A stretch of 26,804 bases of DNA. Source: JBJXFE01 sp046153875. GTDB lineage: Bacteria > Planctomycetota > Phycisphaerae > Phycisphaerales > UBA1924. The notes under the pieces were generated by a model. It saw only the letters and a program-made list of their open reading frames with translations. It searched no databases and was not told the origin of the DNA. A program made the translations under genes and the position numbers. Location of the stretch: NCBI GenBank assembly GCA_046153875.1, contig JBJXFE010000019.1:1-26804 (forward strand), written 5' to 3'. This document shows positions 1 to 7,602 of this stretch, one piece after another (within the stretch, counting starts at the first letter, position 1; every line of letters begins with the position of its first letter).

Positions 1-117
1 TCGTGGATCCAGAACTTCCGCCGCCTGTGCATCCGCTACGAGAAGTCCACCGCGATGTTCCAGGGCTTCCTGCACCTCGGCTGCACCCTCCTCCTGCTCA
101 AACAGGTTCTGGGATAG
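1..117 (+). CDS. IS5-type transposase, C-terminal fragment (cut by window edge)
   Basis: The frame is open from base 1 to a TAG stop and encodes 38 residues, beginning SWIQNFRRLCIRYEKS and ending LLLLKQVLG. This matches the usual C-terminus of IS5/IS4-like DDE transposases (W-I-x-x-F-R-R-L-x-x-R-Y-E-K-S followed by a short hydrophobic helix), which cut and paste the element through an RNase H-fold catalytic core. The core and its DDE residues lie left of the window, so whether the copy is intact cannot be judged. The gene ends exactly where a membrane-protein reading frame resumes in another phase, as expected for an insertion into that gene. Confidence 0.75.
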   Translation, partial: SWIQNFRRLCIRYEKSTAMFQGFLHLGCTLLLLKQVLG

Positions 118-121
118 GCTC
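1..121 (+). mobile_element. Right end of an IS5-like insertion sequence
   Basis: The transposase stop codon lies inside GGGATAGGCTCTA, which would suit a terminal inverted repeat overlapping the 3' end of the gene. Downstream, an unrelated membrane-protein frame is open from about base 119. The left end and target duplication are outside the window, so the exact boundary (about 118-123) is inferred. Confidence 0.5.
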
Positions 122-430
122 TACAACGAGCACATCAAGGTCGCCGCCCCGTATTGCAGCATCGTCGCCGGCATACCGCTCATGTTTTTGGCGGGCCTTT
201 GGGTCGCCGGTTGGGGTGCGTCGCAGGGTCAGCTCGGGGTCAAAGCGGCGTTGGTGATCTGGCTGGCCTACGCGCTCATCGACCTCGGCGTGCTGCTGGC
301 AGCGGGAATGACCACGAAGATCGCCATTCTGTGCGCCGTTTCGCTTCTCACGAAGCTGGCGGCGGCCTACGCGGGCGCCCTGGTTGCGGTTCACAACGCC
401 TCGCAGAACGCTCCGGTTGGCCTTGGCTGA
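119..430 (+). pseudogene. Membrane protein fragment truncated by the IS
   Basis: The frame is open from the IS edge (L-Y-N-E-H-I-K-V-A-A-P-Y-C) to a TGA at 428-430. It encodes about 103 residues with three hydrophobic stretches: from about PLMFLAGLWVAGW, from ALVIWLAYALIDLGVLLAAG, and from IAILCAVSLLTKLAAAYAGA. The first in-frame ATG is at 182, but the sequence upstream of it is still protein-like and runs straight into the IS. I therefore read this as the 3' part of a membrane gene whose 5' part lies beyond the element. No family was recognised. Alternatively, an intact 82-aa protein starts at 182; no ribosome binding site supports that. Confidence 0.5.
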
Positions 431-544
431 CAACCGCCGTAGACCGAGCGACGGTTCCCGAAGACCGATCGACAAGGCGCGACGACGGAGCGCGGCCACC
501 GCGGCGATCGGCGGCGGGAGAGCGGGGTGGGGGTGGGGGGTCGG

Positions 545-550
545 TACACT
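545..550 (+). promoter_or_regulatory. -10 hexamer TACACT for a leaderless start
   Basis: TACACT is followed by six bases and then the ATG at 557, so transcription would begin at or next to the start codon. No Shine-Dalgarno sequence and no good -35 are visible. The same arrangement recurs before 7603, 11080, 18416 and other genes. Confidence 0.6.
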
Positions 551-556
551 GCCCCG

Positions 557-1099
557 ATGAAGAGCAAGGCCACGACCGTCAAGGACTACCTCGCCTCGCT
601 CCCGGAGGACCGCCGCGCGGGGATCGACGCGGTGCGGAAGGTCATCCTCAAGAACCTCGACAAGGATTATGAAGAGGGGATGATGTGGGGGATGATCGGC
701 TACGCCGTGCCGCACCGGGTGTGGCCGCTGGGGTACCACTGCGATCCCAAGAAGCCGCTGATGATGTGCTCACTGGCGAGCCAGAAGAACAACATGACGG
801 TGTACCTGATGAGCGTCTACGGGGACAAGACGGAGCGCGAGTGGTTCCAGAAGGCCTGGGCCAAGACGGGGAAGAAGCTGAACATGGGCGGGTGCTGCAT
901 CCACTTCAAGAAGCTGGAGGATGCCGCGCTAGATGTGATCGGGGAGGCGGTCCGGCGCACACCCGCCAAGGCGTACGTTGAGAACTATGTAAGGATGCTG
1001 GCGAGCACGGGCCGGGGGCCCGACGGGAAGAAGCTCAAGGGCGAAAAAACCGCGAAGAAGACCGTGAAGAAGGTTGCCAAGAAGAAAGTGAAGCGGTGA
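557..1099 (+). CDS. DUF1801 (YdhG-like) domain protein with Lys-rich tail
   Basis: A 180-aa soluble protein starting MKSKATTVKDYLASLPEDRR. The N-terminal helix motif (T-V-x-x-Y-L-x-S-L-P-E-x-R-R), the G-M-x-G-Y segment and the later Y-L-M-S-V-Y-G strand fit the DUF1801/YdhG family, a small alpha/beta fold of unknown biochemical role. Residues from about 150 onward are a lysine-rich tail (KKTVKKVAKKKVKR), as in proteins that bind nucleic acid; that role is inferred from charge only. An ATG at 527 in the same frame is rejected because a -10 hexamer lies between it and the 557 start. The gene is monocistronic by spacing. Confidence 0.85.
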   Translation: MKSKATTVKDYLASLPEDRRAGIDAVRKVILKNLDKDYEEGMMWGMIGYAVPHRVWPLGYHCDPKKPLMMCSLASQKNNMTVYLMSVYGDKTEREWFQKAWAKTGKKLNMGGCCIHFKKLEDAALDVIGEAVRRTPAKAYVENYVRMLASTGRGPDGKKLKGEKTAKKTVKKVAKKKVKR

Positions 1100-1456
1100 G
1101 GTAGGCATCCCGACCCCCCAACCCTGTGCAGCGCGCCCCGCTGCCCCTCTCGGGGGGGCCGGATTCTGTTCGAGCGGCGCGAGCGGGTGTTGCGCGCACG
1201 AGTTGGGGGGGGGGGGGGCGAGGCAAAGGCAATCGATCGCGCGGCTGTTGGCTGTGGGCTTTCGCCGGAATGGGTGCGGGAAGGGGTGGAGGCTTGGGGG
1301 GGTGCGGAACCCCTTCCTGCATCCGCGCGCTCGGATCGTGCTGCGATTTGGCGAAGAGAACTCTGTCGGTCCGCTCCGCTCAGCCAGGCAGCGGGCAGGA
1401 CTTCTTCACCTACACTCGGCAAACTCGAAAGCCCCCCCCCACATGGAACCATCGAC
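1100..1456. other. Non-coding gap with G14 and C9 runs
   Basis: No convincing gene is seen. The gap has a run of 14 G (1205-1218), a run of 9 C (1432-1440) and a TACACT (1411-1416) placed to be the -10 of the AraC-family gene starting at 1457, giving a leader of about 34 nt. Open frames here lack start signals and coding-like composition. Confidence 0.5.
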
Positions 1457-2314
1457 ATGGACCCGGCCGCGCTGACACGATCCCTGACGTACATCCAGGC
1501 CAATCTCGATGGAGACCTTTCATTGGAAGCGCTCGCCGCGGTCGCGGGTTGCTCATCGCCTTACTTCGCGCGCCGATTCGCCGACGTGATGGCGGAAACG
1601 CCCAAGCAATACACATCGCGTCTTCGCCTGGAAAGGGCGGCTCTGCGGCTGGTTCTGCTCGACGACGGCATTCTCGACATCGCGCTGGATTGCGGGTTCT
1701 CCTGCCATGAGACGTTCAGCCGCGCCTTTCGCCGGCGCTTCGGCGTCGCTCCGCACGCGTTCCGCCGCGAGGGAAGGCTGCCCACCCCCCCGGCCGAGCA
1801 GGAGCTGCCGCAGCGGGTTGATGCGGCAAAACCGGTGTCGCTCTCAAGCACGCTCGTGCGCACCCTGCAACCGATGTCGCTGGCATGTATCCGCCACACC
1901 GGCCCGTACGAGCATGTGCCGATCGGCTTGTGGGACACGCTCGTCGACTGGGCACGTCGGCATGACATTCCGGCACCGTATGTCCTGCTCGGCATCGCTC
2001 ACGATGCGCCGGGCATAACGGCACCCGAGAATCTACGTTTCGACGCGGCGATTCGCGTTCCCGGGCAGTTCCGCTCCGGAAGGCGGGTCGCCCATCAGCG
2101 GTTCGCGGGCGGTCTGTTCGCGTTCACCACCAGCGTCGGGCCGTTTGTTTCGCTCCCGGCCGCGTACAAGGAAATTTTCAGGCGAGTGCGGAGCGACCGG
2201 TCGCTGGTTTGCCTGGGCGTGCCGTGCCTGGAGTTCTACCGCGTCAATCGCGTGGTCGCTGATGTGGCGATCGTCAACACAGAAATCGCTATCCCCATCG
2301 AACGCCGACGGTAA
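1457..2314 (+). CDS. AraC-family regulator with GyrI-like ligand-binding domain
   Basis: A 285-aa protein. Residues about 5-105 form the two-helix-turn-helix AraC DNA-binding domain: LSLEALAAVAGCSSPYFARRF for the first HTH and ILDIALDCGFSCHETFSRAF for the second, followed by the typical R-R-x-F-G-x-x-P-x-x-F-R end. Residues about 130-285 look like a GyrI/AraC effector-binding domain (C-I-R-H-T-G-P-Y near its start), the SbmC/Rob-type fold that binds small hydrophobic ligands. DNA binding precedes the sensor, as in Rob/SoxS-like multidrug regulators. The ATG at 1457 opens the conserved helix; the frame is open to 1187, but that extension is Gly/Arg-rich and unlike the family. No target operon is adjacent. 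Confidence 0.85.
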   Translation: MDPAALTRSLTYIQANLDGDLSLEALAAVAGCSSPYFARRFADVMAETPKQYTSRLRLERAALRLVLLDDGILDIALDCGFSCHETFSRAFRRRFGVAPHAFRREGRLPTPPAEQELPQRVDAAKPVSLSSTLVRTLQPMSLACIRHTGPYEHVPIGLWDTLVDWARRHDIPAPYVLLGIAHDAPGITAPENLRFDAAIRVPGQFRSGRRVAHQRFAGGLFAFTTSVGPFVSLPAAYKEIFRRVRSDRSLVCLGVPCLEFYRVNRVVADVAIVNTEIAIPIERRR

Positions 2315-2388
2315 ACCCGCGATGGGAGCCGTGGCACGGACATCTCTCCTGGAAGGGGGCACGGCGGAGCTGCGGGGCGAGGGGGGCG

Positions 2389-2820
2389 TCAGTGTGGCCA
2401 CTGCCAGGCGAAGATGGCTCCGGTGATCGCGCCGTAGAGGATGCCGTCGATGACGTTGGCGACGATGGTGCGCTTGTAAGAGCCCCACCAGATGGCGCTC
2501 GGGAGGAACGAGAAGCAGTAGGCGAGGATGCCCGCGGTGGTCGCGATCTGGAAGACTCTCGCGAAGGGGGGCGCGCCAGAGGAGGCGGGGAGGGCGACGC
2601 GCGTGAGGTAGGCGATGAGGGTGCTGACGACGAGGTGGACGATGAACGTGGCGACCATCTTGTCGCCCATGGTGAGGGGCGTTTTCCAGACGCTGAGGTG
2701 CCCGACCGGGCCTTCGTTCAAGGCCTTCTGGACCTTCTCCGACTTCATCGCCTCGCTGCCGCGGAAACCGGGGAAGACATAGTTGCCGGGCTTGATGCCG
2801 CTCCTGCGGAGGTAGTCCAT
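2389..2820 (-). CDS. Hypothetical three-helix membrane protein
   Basis: A 143-aa protein, MDYLRRSGIKPGNYVFPGFR at the N-terminus, with about 50 cytosolic or amphipathic residues and then three hydrophobic helices (roughly 54-76, 88-112, 118-140). The motif S-A-I-W-W-G between helices two and three is distinctive. No enzyme motif is seen and the family was not recognised. It starts three bases after the stop of the 47-aa protein upstream, so the two are very likely co-transcribed. Confidence 0.75.
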   Translation of the reverse strand: MDYLRRSGIKPGNYVFPGFRGSEAMKSEKVQKALNEGPVGHLSVWKTPLTMGDKMVATFIVHLVVSTLIAYLTRVALPASSGAPPFARVFQIATTAGILAYCFSFLPSAIWWGSYKRTIVANVIDGILYGAITGAIFAWQWPH

Positions 2821-2823
2821 GAA

Positions 2824-2967
2824 TCAGTCTTCGCCCCCCTGAGTGGCGGGGAGGGCGATGAAGTCCTGCTTGTGATGGGGCAGGGCCATCGAGGCAATGA
2901 TGGAGACGATCCAGACGGCGGCGGCGGAGAGGAGGATGGGGAGCCAGAGCGGGAGCAGGAGTTCCAT
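2824..2967 (-). CDS. Small single-span membrane protein (47 aa)
   Basis: Encodes MELLLPLWLPILLSAAAVWI continuing to about residue 28 as one transmembrane helix, then a short hydrophilic tail ending ATQGGED. An AGGGA sequence lies five bases before the ATG. The frame is open further upstream (to 3234), but that part is Arg/Pro-rich and not protein-like, so the short form is chosen. It is spaced 3 nt from the 143-aa membrane protein, which suggests a two-subunit unit or a regulator peptide; function unknown. Confidence 0.65.
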   Translation of the reverse strand: MELLLPLWLPILLSAAAVWIVSIIASMALPHHKQDFIALPATQGGED

Positions 2968-3062
2968 GTGGTCCCTATCGAGTTTGGTAAGTGCCGCTGC
3001 TCGTGTTGCCGGCAGTGCCCGGCGAGGCGGCCCGTGGCGCCGGTCAGACCGGTCGTCGTGCC

Positions 3063-3245
3063 TCACACCCCCGCGGTGCAGCGTTCCGCGGCGGGGTTCG
3101 GATGCCGGCGCAGGAACTCGCGCACAGCCTCCTCGCGGGCACACCGTTTCTCGCGCTGGATGGCCGCGACCTCTCGTTGGGCCCACTCCCCGAGCATCCC
3201 CGGCAGTCTCCGCAGGAAGGGTCCGGCATTCCAACGGACGGACAT
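3063..3245 (-). CDS. Small hypothetical basic protein (60 aa)
   Basis: The product begins MSVRWNAGPFLRRLPGMLGE and continues with an amphipathic, charged helix (about residues 20-48) rich in Arg and Glu. It has no signal peptide or transmembrane segment. The start is supported by AAAGGAG eight to nine bases upstream of the ATG, one of the better ribosome binding sites here. It lies 95 nt upstream of the 47-aa membrane protein on the same strand and may belong to that operon. Family unknown. Confidence 0.5.
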   Translation of the reverse strand: MSVRWNAGPFLRRLPGMLGEWAQREVAAIQREKRCAREEAVREFLRRHPNPAAERCTAGV

Positions 3246-3465
3246 CGAGGGACTCCTTTCCCTCGATGATCGTCGGTTCGGCACCGAAACCGTGACAGGC
3301 GGCCGCGTTTTCCTGATCCGGCCTCCAGGCAGCGTCACCCCGGGGAATGGAGATGCCCGCCGCCCGTCTCGCGGCGGCGGAGCAGGCTGCGAAGGAACCC
3401 GAGTACGAGGCCCCTGGTGATGGGGATTCGATCGGCGGGCGGGACGGCCGGCGGGGCAGCGCGGC

Positions 3466-4107
3466 TTACTTCTTCTCGCCCGCGGCTTTGTCAGCCTCTT
3501 CCTTGGTGGTCTTGGTGACCTTCGTGATGCTCACGGTCTCGACGGGGACATCGGGCATGCGCGCCTTGTTGCCGGTCTTGACGCCCTTGATCTTCTCGAC
3601 GGCGTCCATGCCGGACACAACCTTGCCGAACACGGCGTAGCCGGCCCCGTCCGGCTGGGGCCGGTCGAGGAAGTCGTTATCCACGACATTGATGAAGAAC
3701 TGGGCGGTGCCGGACTCGGCGTTCCCGCCGACGCGCGCCATCGCGATCGTGCCCTTCTTGTTCTTGAGCCCGTTCTGCCACTCGTTCTTGATGCCCTTGT
3801 CGGTGGGCTTCTGCTGCATGTCCGGCGTGAAGCCGCCGCCCTGGATCATGAAGCCCGCCATGACGCGGTGGAAGATCGTGCCCTCGTAGTGCCCCTTCTC
3901 CACGTACTTCATAAAGTTCTCGACGCTGATCGGAGCCTTCTCCTTGTTCAGCTCCAGGTAGATGTCGCCCATCGACGTGACCATCTTGACGTACACGAGC
4001 TTCTCCTCGGCGGAAGGCGCCGCCGGCGCGTCGGCCCCCTGCCCGGCGGCGGGAGACACGGTGAAGGCGAACACGGCCAGAGCCATCGCGGCCAGCAGGG
4101 TCTTCAT
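3466..4107 (-). CDS. Exported cyclophilin-type peptidyl-prolyl isomerase
   Basis: A 213-aa protein with a signal peptide (MKTLLAAMALAVFAFTVSPA, cleavage near A-A-G at 20-22), a short Ala/Pro linker and a complete cyclophilin domain. Family hallmarks are visible: FHRVMAGFMIQGGGF (catalytic Arg in F-H-R), GTIAMAR, SGTAQFFINV and YAVFGKVVSGMDAVEKI. Cyclophilins catalyse cis-trans isomerisation of X-Pro bonds; with this signal it should act in the periplasm on secreted proteins. The C-terminus ends in a Lys/Glu-rich tail. A GGAG eight bases before the ATG at 4107 fixes the start over longer in-frame versions. It is probably transcribed alone, since a terminator separates it from ilvE upstream. 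Confidence 0.92.
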   Translation of the reverse strand: MKTLLAAMALAVFAFTVSPAAGQGADAPAAPSAEEKLVYVKMVTSMGDIYLELNKEKAPISVENFMKYVEKGHYEGTIFHRVMAGFMIQGGGFTPDMQQKPTDKGIKNEWQNGLKNKKGTIAMARVGGNAESGTAQFFINVVDNDFLDRPQPDGAGYAVFGKVVSGMDAVEKIKGVKTGNKARMPDVPVETVSITKVTKTTKEEADKAAGEKK

Positions 4108-4216
4108 GAATCGAGCTCCGATGCCCCGGCGACGATGCCGGGCGGGTGCGTGGGCGGAGTGTATGCGCCGCCCCGCCGCACCGCCCCAGAGCTCGGCGCC
4201 GGTCCGGACAAACAAA

Positions 4217-4239
4217 CGCCCCCGCTTTTCGCGGGGGCG
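4217..4239 (-). terminator. Intrinsic terminator after ilvE
   Basis: A perfect 9-bp GC stem (CGCCCCCGC / GCGGGGGCG) encloses a five-base loop. On the minus strand it is followed by a T-rich tract (TTTGTTTGT). It lies 36 nt beyond the ilvE stop and before the cyclophilin start. Confidence 0.75.
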
Positions 4240-4275
4240 GGGTTCGACTCTTCGTCCGTGCCCTGTGCCGCCGCG

Positions 4276-5265
4276 TCATTCCTCGGGGACGTTGTCGCTC
4301 GTCACGACCTGGCGGAAGCGCTGGCGGAGCTTCTTCGTGATCGGCCCCTCGCCCCCGCCGTGCTTGGCGCCGATCGGCGTCTCGTCGATCTGGGTGACGC
4401 TGATGATCTCCGCGGCGGACCCGGTGAGGAAGACCTCGTCGGCCTTGAGCACCTCGCTGATGCGGGCCTTCTTCTCGGTGCAGGTCAGGCCCAGCTCCGG
4501 GCACAGGACCTTCATCACGAACTCGCGGGTGATCCCCTCGAGCACGCCGACGTCGGACGGGGGCGTGAAGACCTTGCCGCCCTTGACCCAGAAGACGTTG
4601 TCGCCGGTGCACTCGGCGACGTAGCCGTCGGTGGTGAGCATGATCGCCTCATCGCACCCGGCGTCGATCGCCTCGCACTTGGCGAGGATGTTGTTGAGGT
4701 AGTTGAGGCTCTTGACGCGCGGATCGAGACAGTCGATCGGCACGCGCGGGCGCTTGGCCAGCACGACCTTCATGCCCTTCTCGTAGAGCTCGGGAGCGTA
4801 AAGCCGGATCTGGTCGGCGATGCAGATGATCCCCGGCACCGGGCACTTGCGCGGGTCCAGGCCGAGCGTGCCGAAGCCGCGGGTGACGAGCAGACGGATG
4901 TACCCCTCGGTCAGGCCGTTGGCCTCGATGCACTTCCTCTGGATGTCCACCATCTCCTCGCGGGAGATGGGGATGGTCATGCGGATGCCCTCGGCGGACT
5001 TCCACAGGCGCTCCATGTGCTGCTTGCACTTGAAGATCCGCCCGCGATAGACGCGTATGCCCTCGAAGACACCGTCGCCGTAGAGCAGGCCGTGGTCGTA
5101 GACGCTGACCATCGCCTGGCTCTTGGGCTGGAGCTTGCCGTTGACCCAGATGAAGGGTCGGTCCTGCTCGACCCTGGGGGTCGGGGCCGGCTGTTTCGGC
5201 TGACGCTCGGTGGTCCCCACGGGCATGGTCGCGGCTCCTTTCCCCCACGCGGCGGTCCGTGTCAT
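4276..5265 (-). CDS. ilvE: Branched-chain amino acid aminotransferase
   Basis: A 329-aa PLP enzyme of fold type IV that transfers the amino group between Leu/Ile/Val and 2-oxoglutarate, the last step of branched-chain synthesis. Visible motifs: F-I-W-V-N-G (38-43), VYDHGLLYGDGVFEGIR (55-71), LLVTRGFG (125-132), the PLP lysine in VKSLNYLNNILAK (Lys185), DEAIMLTTDGYVAECTGDN and GVLEGITREFV. The size is slightly above the usual ~305 because of a Pro/Gln-rich N-terminus. ATG 5265 has AGGAGGG seven bases upstream; a second ATG at 5226 also has AAAGGAG, so a shorter form is possible. D-amino acid or aminodeoxychorismate relatives share the fold, but the sequence is closest to IlvE. Confidence 0.93.
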   Translation of the reverse strand: MTRTAAWGKGAATMPVGTTERQPKQPAPTPRVEQDRPFIWVNGKLQPKSQAMVSVYDHGLLYGDGVFEGIRVYRGRIFKCKQHMERLWKSAEGIRMTIPISREEMVDIQRKCIEANGLTEGYIRLLVTRGFGTLGLDPRKCPVPGIICIADQIRLYAPELYEKGMKVVLAKRPRVPIDCLDPRVKSLNYLNNILAKCEAIDAGCDEAIMLTTDGYVAECTGDNVFWVKGGKVFTPPSDVGVLEGITREFVMKVLCPELGLTCTEKKARISEVLKADEVFLTGSAAEIISVTQIDETPIGAKHGGGEGPITKKLRQRFRQVVTSDNVPEE

Positions 5266-5298
5266 CTTTCGGCCCTCCTGGTTCGCGTCTTCACCCGC

Positions 5299-5304
5299 AT
5301 GATA
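5299..5304 (-). promoter_or_regulatory. Probable -10 (TATCAT) of ilvE
   Basis: On the minus strand TATCAT lies 33 nt before the ilvE ATG at 5265. This gives a leader of about 26 nt that carries the AGGAGGG ribosome binding site, a conventional leadered layout unlike the leaderless starts elsewhere. Confidence 0.45.
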
Positions 5305-5391
5305 CTCACGCCCCCCGTGGGGGGTTCGCGGGGTGTCGGTTGTGCGGCGGGAAGGCTGGAAACAGCGGCCCGGGGCGGGATTCCGCCCCCG

Positions 5392-7506
5392 TCACACCGC
5401 CCGCAACTCAGCGCCCAGCTCGCGCTTCGCCACCGCGACCACCGACGCGACCTGCGGGTCGACTTCGTCGTGGCGGAGCGTGCGCGCCGGGTCGCGGAAG
5501 CGCATCCGCAGCGTGACGGACTTGCGGCCCACGCCGGCCTGCGCGCCGCGGTACGCCCCGACGAAGCTCACCGCCTCCAGCCGATCGATCTTTGCGCCCT
5601 CGACTACCGTCCGCACGCGCTCCCACGGCGTCGCCTCCGCGACGAGCAGCGAGAGGTCGCGGTCGATGGAGGGGAACGCCGGCAGCGCCGCGACCGAGTC
5701 GCGCGGCGGATACGCGGCCAGCAGTGCGTCCAGGTTCAGTTCCCCCCCGGCCAGCGGGCGCTCCAGGCCGTGGGCCCGCGCGGCCGCGGCGTCGATGAGC
5801 CCGTAGTACCCGAGCGGTGCGCCGTTCATCGACACCCGCGCATACGCGCCGCGCTCCATCGCGGGCGCGTGCGGCTCCGCGGGTTCGATCCGCAGGTCCG
5901 CGCCCGCCCCGACACCCATCATCGCGTGGACCACCGCCTCGATCACGCCCCGCATCAGCCGCACGCCGCGCTGCCGGTCTTCGAACGACGCCGATTTGCC
6001 GTCGAACGGCACGTCCATGAGCAGGCCGAGATTGCGGCTCTCGACCACGCCGCGAACCCCTGCACCTTGTCCTCCGTGCCCTGTGCCCTCGACCCGCCCG
6101 AACACCGCGGCGGCCTCGAACAGCCGGACGCTCCCCGGCGCGGCGGACTGAACGTTCTGGTTGGCGGCGCGGCAGGCTAGCAGCCCCGTCAGCACGCTGG
6201 GGCGCAGGGTCGGCTCGTGCGCGCGACGGTCGTCCTCCACGTCGATCGCGGCCATGCCCGGCGGCAGCCACGGCTGGGCGAACTTCGGGCTCGTGAAGCT
6301 GAACGTGACGGTCTCGAAGAACCCAAGCCCCGCGAGAACCGAGCCGAGCTCTCGCCGGGCCCGCTCCGTATCCTGCGGCGGGCGGACCGCGACGGTCACG
6401 CGATCGCGCGTGGGCACGTGGCGCAGGCCGTGAGTCCGCGCGACCTCTTCGATCAGGTCGATTTCGCGCTCCAGGTCGGGTCGCCAGGGCGGGATGGTGC
6501 AGCGCAGAAGGCTTGGCGCGCGTTCGACCTTGATGCCGAGGGCCGCGAGAAGTCGCCCCTGCGTCGCGTCGTCGACGCCCGATCCGATGATCGCGCGGCA
6601 GCGGTCCGGTCGCATCTCCACGACGCGGAGCGGATCCGCCGCACGCCCTTCGTCGAGCATCCCCTCGCACAGCGTGCCGCCGGTCAACTCGGCGATCAGG
6701 GCCGCCGCGAACCGTGCCGGGGCGTCGATGGTCCGCGGGTCCACGATGCGCTCGAAGCGATGCCCGGCGTCGGTGCGCACCTGGTGGCGGCGGGCGGCGC
6801 GCCGGATGGTCGCGGGGTCCCACGTCGCCGCCTCCAGCACGATGTCCGTCGTTGCGGAACTGACCTCCGAGTCTGCTCCGCCGATCACGCCCGCGAGCGA
6901 CTGCGCCCGCTCCGCGTCGGCGACGACCAGCTCGTCCGCGGCCAGCTTCCGCTTCTTCCCGTCGAGCGTCGTCAACGGTTCGCCAGCGGCCGCGTACCGC
7001 ACGACCAGCGACCTACCCGCGAGCTTCGCCAGGTCGAAGGCGTGCGCCGGCTGCCCGAACAGGAAGTTGAGGTAGTTCGTCGCGTCCACGGCGTTATTGA
7101 TCGCCCGCTGGCCGACGGATTCGAGGCGTTCGACGAGCCACGCCGGGCTGGGCGCGATCCTGGCGCCGCGGATCACACGGGCGGTGAAGCGCGGGCAGGC
7201 GTCCTTCGCGCGGTTGTCGAGTCGGCAGGCTTCCGCGGCACGTCCGGCGACCCTGCCCGGCTTCGGCGCAGGCGGGGCGACGAGTGTCCGCCCGGTGACG
7301 GCCGCGATCTCGCGGGCGAGCCCGAAGTGGCTCAGGCAGTCGCCGCGGTTGCTGGTGATCTCGACTTCCAGGCACACATCGCCGCCGGCGAGCGCTTCGC
7401 GCGCGTCGATGGGGAACCCCGCGTTTGTGAGCGCCTCCTCGATCTCGGCTGGCGCGAGATTCCCAGGCTCCAGCAGGGAGTTCAACCAGCGGACGCTCGC
7501 TTTCAT
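5392..7506 (-). CDS. pheT: Phenylalanyl-tRNA synthetase beta subunit, short form
   Basis: A 704-aa protein, the partner of PheS in the alpha2-beta2 enzyme that charges tRNA-Phe. Order: N-terminal MKASVRWLNSLLEPGNLAPA (B1 part); directly L-E-V-E-I-T-S-N-R-G-D-C-L-S; the B3/B4 editing domain; the B5 domain (WRPDLEREIDLIEEVART); the catalytic-like core; and a C-terminal FDX-ACB anticodon-binding domain (about 612-704, starting F-P-S-I-D-R-D-L-S). The usual EMAP/OB-fold tRNA-binding insertion after residue ~40 is absent, which explains the ~90-residue shortfall against the ~790-aa norm. A Gly-rich insert (GTGHGGQGAGVRG) sits in the core. The ATG at 7506 is the conserved start; the frame upstream is not protein-like. 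pheS is not adjacent. Confidence 0.93.
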   Translation of the reverse strand: MKASVRWLNSLLEPGNLAPAEIEEALTNAGFPIDAREALAGGDVCLEVEITSNRGDCLSHFGLAREIAAVTGRTLVAPPAPKPGRVAGRAAEACRLDNRAKDACPRFTARVIRGARIAPSPAWLVERLESVGQRAINNAVDATNYLNFLFGQPAHAFDLAKLAGRSLVVRYAAAGEPLTTLDGKKRKLAADELVVADAERAQSLAGVIGGADSEVSSATTDIVLEAATWDPATIRRAARRHQVRTDAGHRFERIVDPRTIDAPARFAAALIAELTGGTLCEGMLDEGRAADPLRVVEMRPDRCRAIIGSGVDDATQGRLLAALGIKVERAPSLLRCTIPPWRPDLEREIDLIEEVARTHGLRHVPTRDRVTVAVRPPQDTERARRELGSVLAGLGFFETVTFSFTSPKFAQPWLPPGMAAIDVEDDRRAHEPTLRPSVLTGLLACRAANQNVQSAAPGSVRLFEAAAVFGRVEGTGHGGQGAGVRGVVESRNLGLLMDVPFDGKSASFEDRQRGVRLMRGVIEAVVHAMMGVGAGADLRIEPAEPHAPAMERGAYARVSMNGAPLGYYGLIDAAAARAHGLERPLAGGELNLDALLAAYPPRDSVAALPAFPSIDRDLSLLVAEATPWERVRTVVEGAKIDRLEAVSFVGAYRGAQAGVGRKSVTLRMRFRDPARTLRHDEVDPQVASVVAVAKRELGAELRAV

Positions 7507-7590
7507 CGGGCCGCCCTCATGGGGGTACACGATAGGGGACAGGGAACAGGGGTGCAGAGGAGGAATGCGGAGCGTGGCGCGTCGGGGCGG

Positions 7591-7596
7591 TACACT
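7591..7596 (+). promoter_or_regulatory. -10 hexamer TACACT for a leaderless start
   Basis: TACACT is followed by six bases (CGGGCC) and the ATG at 7603, with no Shine-Dalgarno. The context GCGG-TACACT closely matches that before 557. Confidence 0.6.
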
Positions 7597-7602
7597 CGGG
7601 CC

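Noticed and set aside
985..1503. Open frames on both strands across the 1100-1456 gap
   Set aside because: They run through the G14 run, lack start signals and have Arg/Ser/Pro-rich composition typical of shadow frames.
5311..5324. Hairpin CCCCCCGTGGGGGG between pheT and ilvE as a terminator
   Set aside because: The stem is only four to five pairs with a loop and no T-tract follows on the minus strand; it may simply be a GC run.
4254..6087. Shared TCCGTGCCCTGTGCC near 4254 and inside pheT near 6074
   Set aside because: Only 15 nt of low-complexity sequence with different flanks; not enough to call a dispersed element.
3868..6180. A 770-codon open frame on the plus strand
   Set aside because: It is antisense to the cyclophilin, ilvE and pheT genes, is rich in Arg/Asp/Leu/Val as mirror frames of GC-rich genes are, and has no family motifs.
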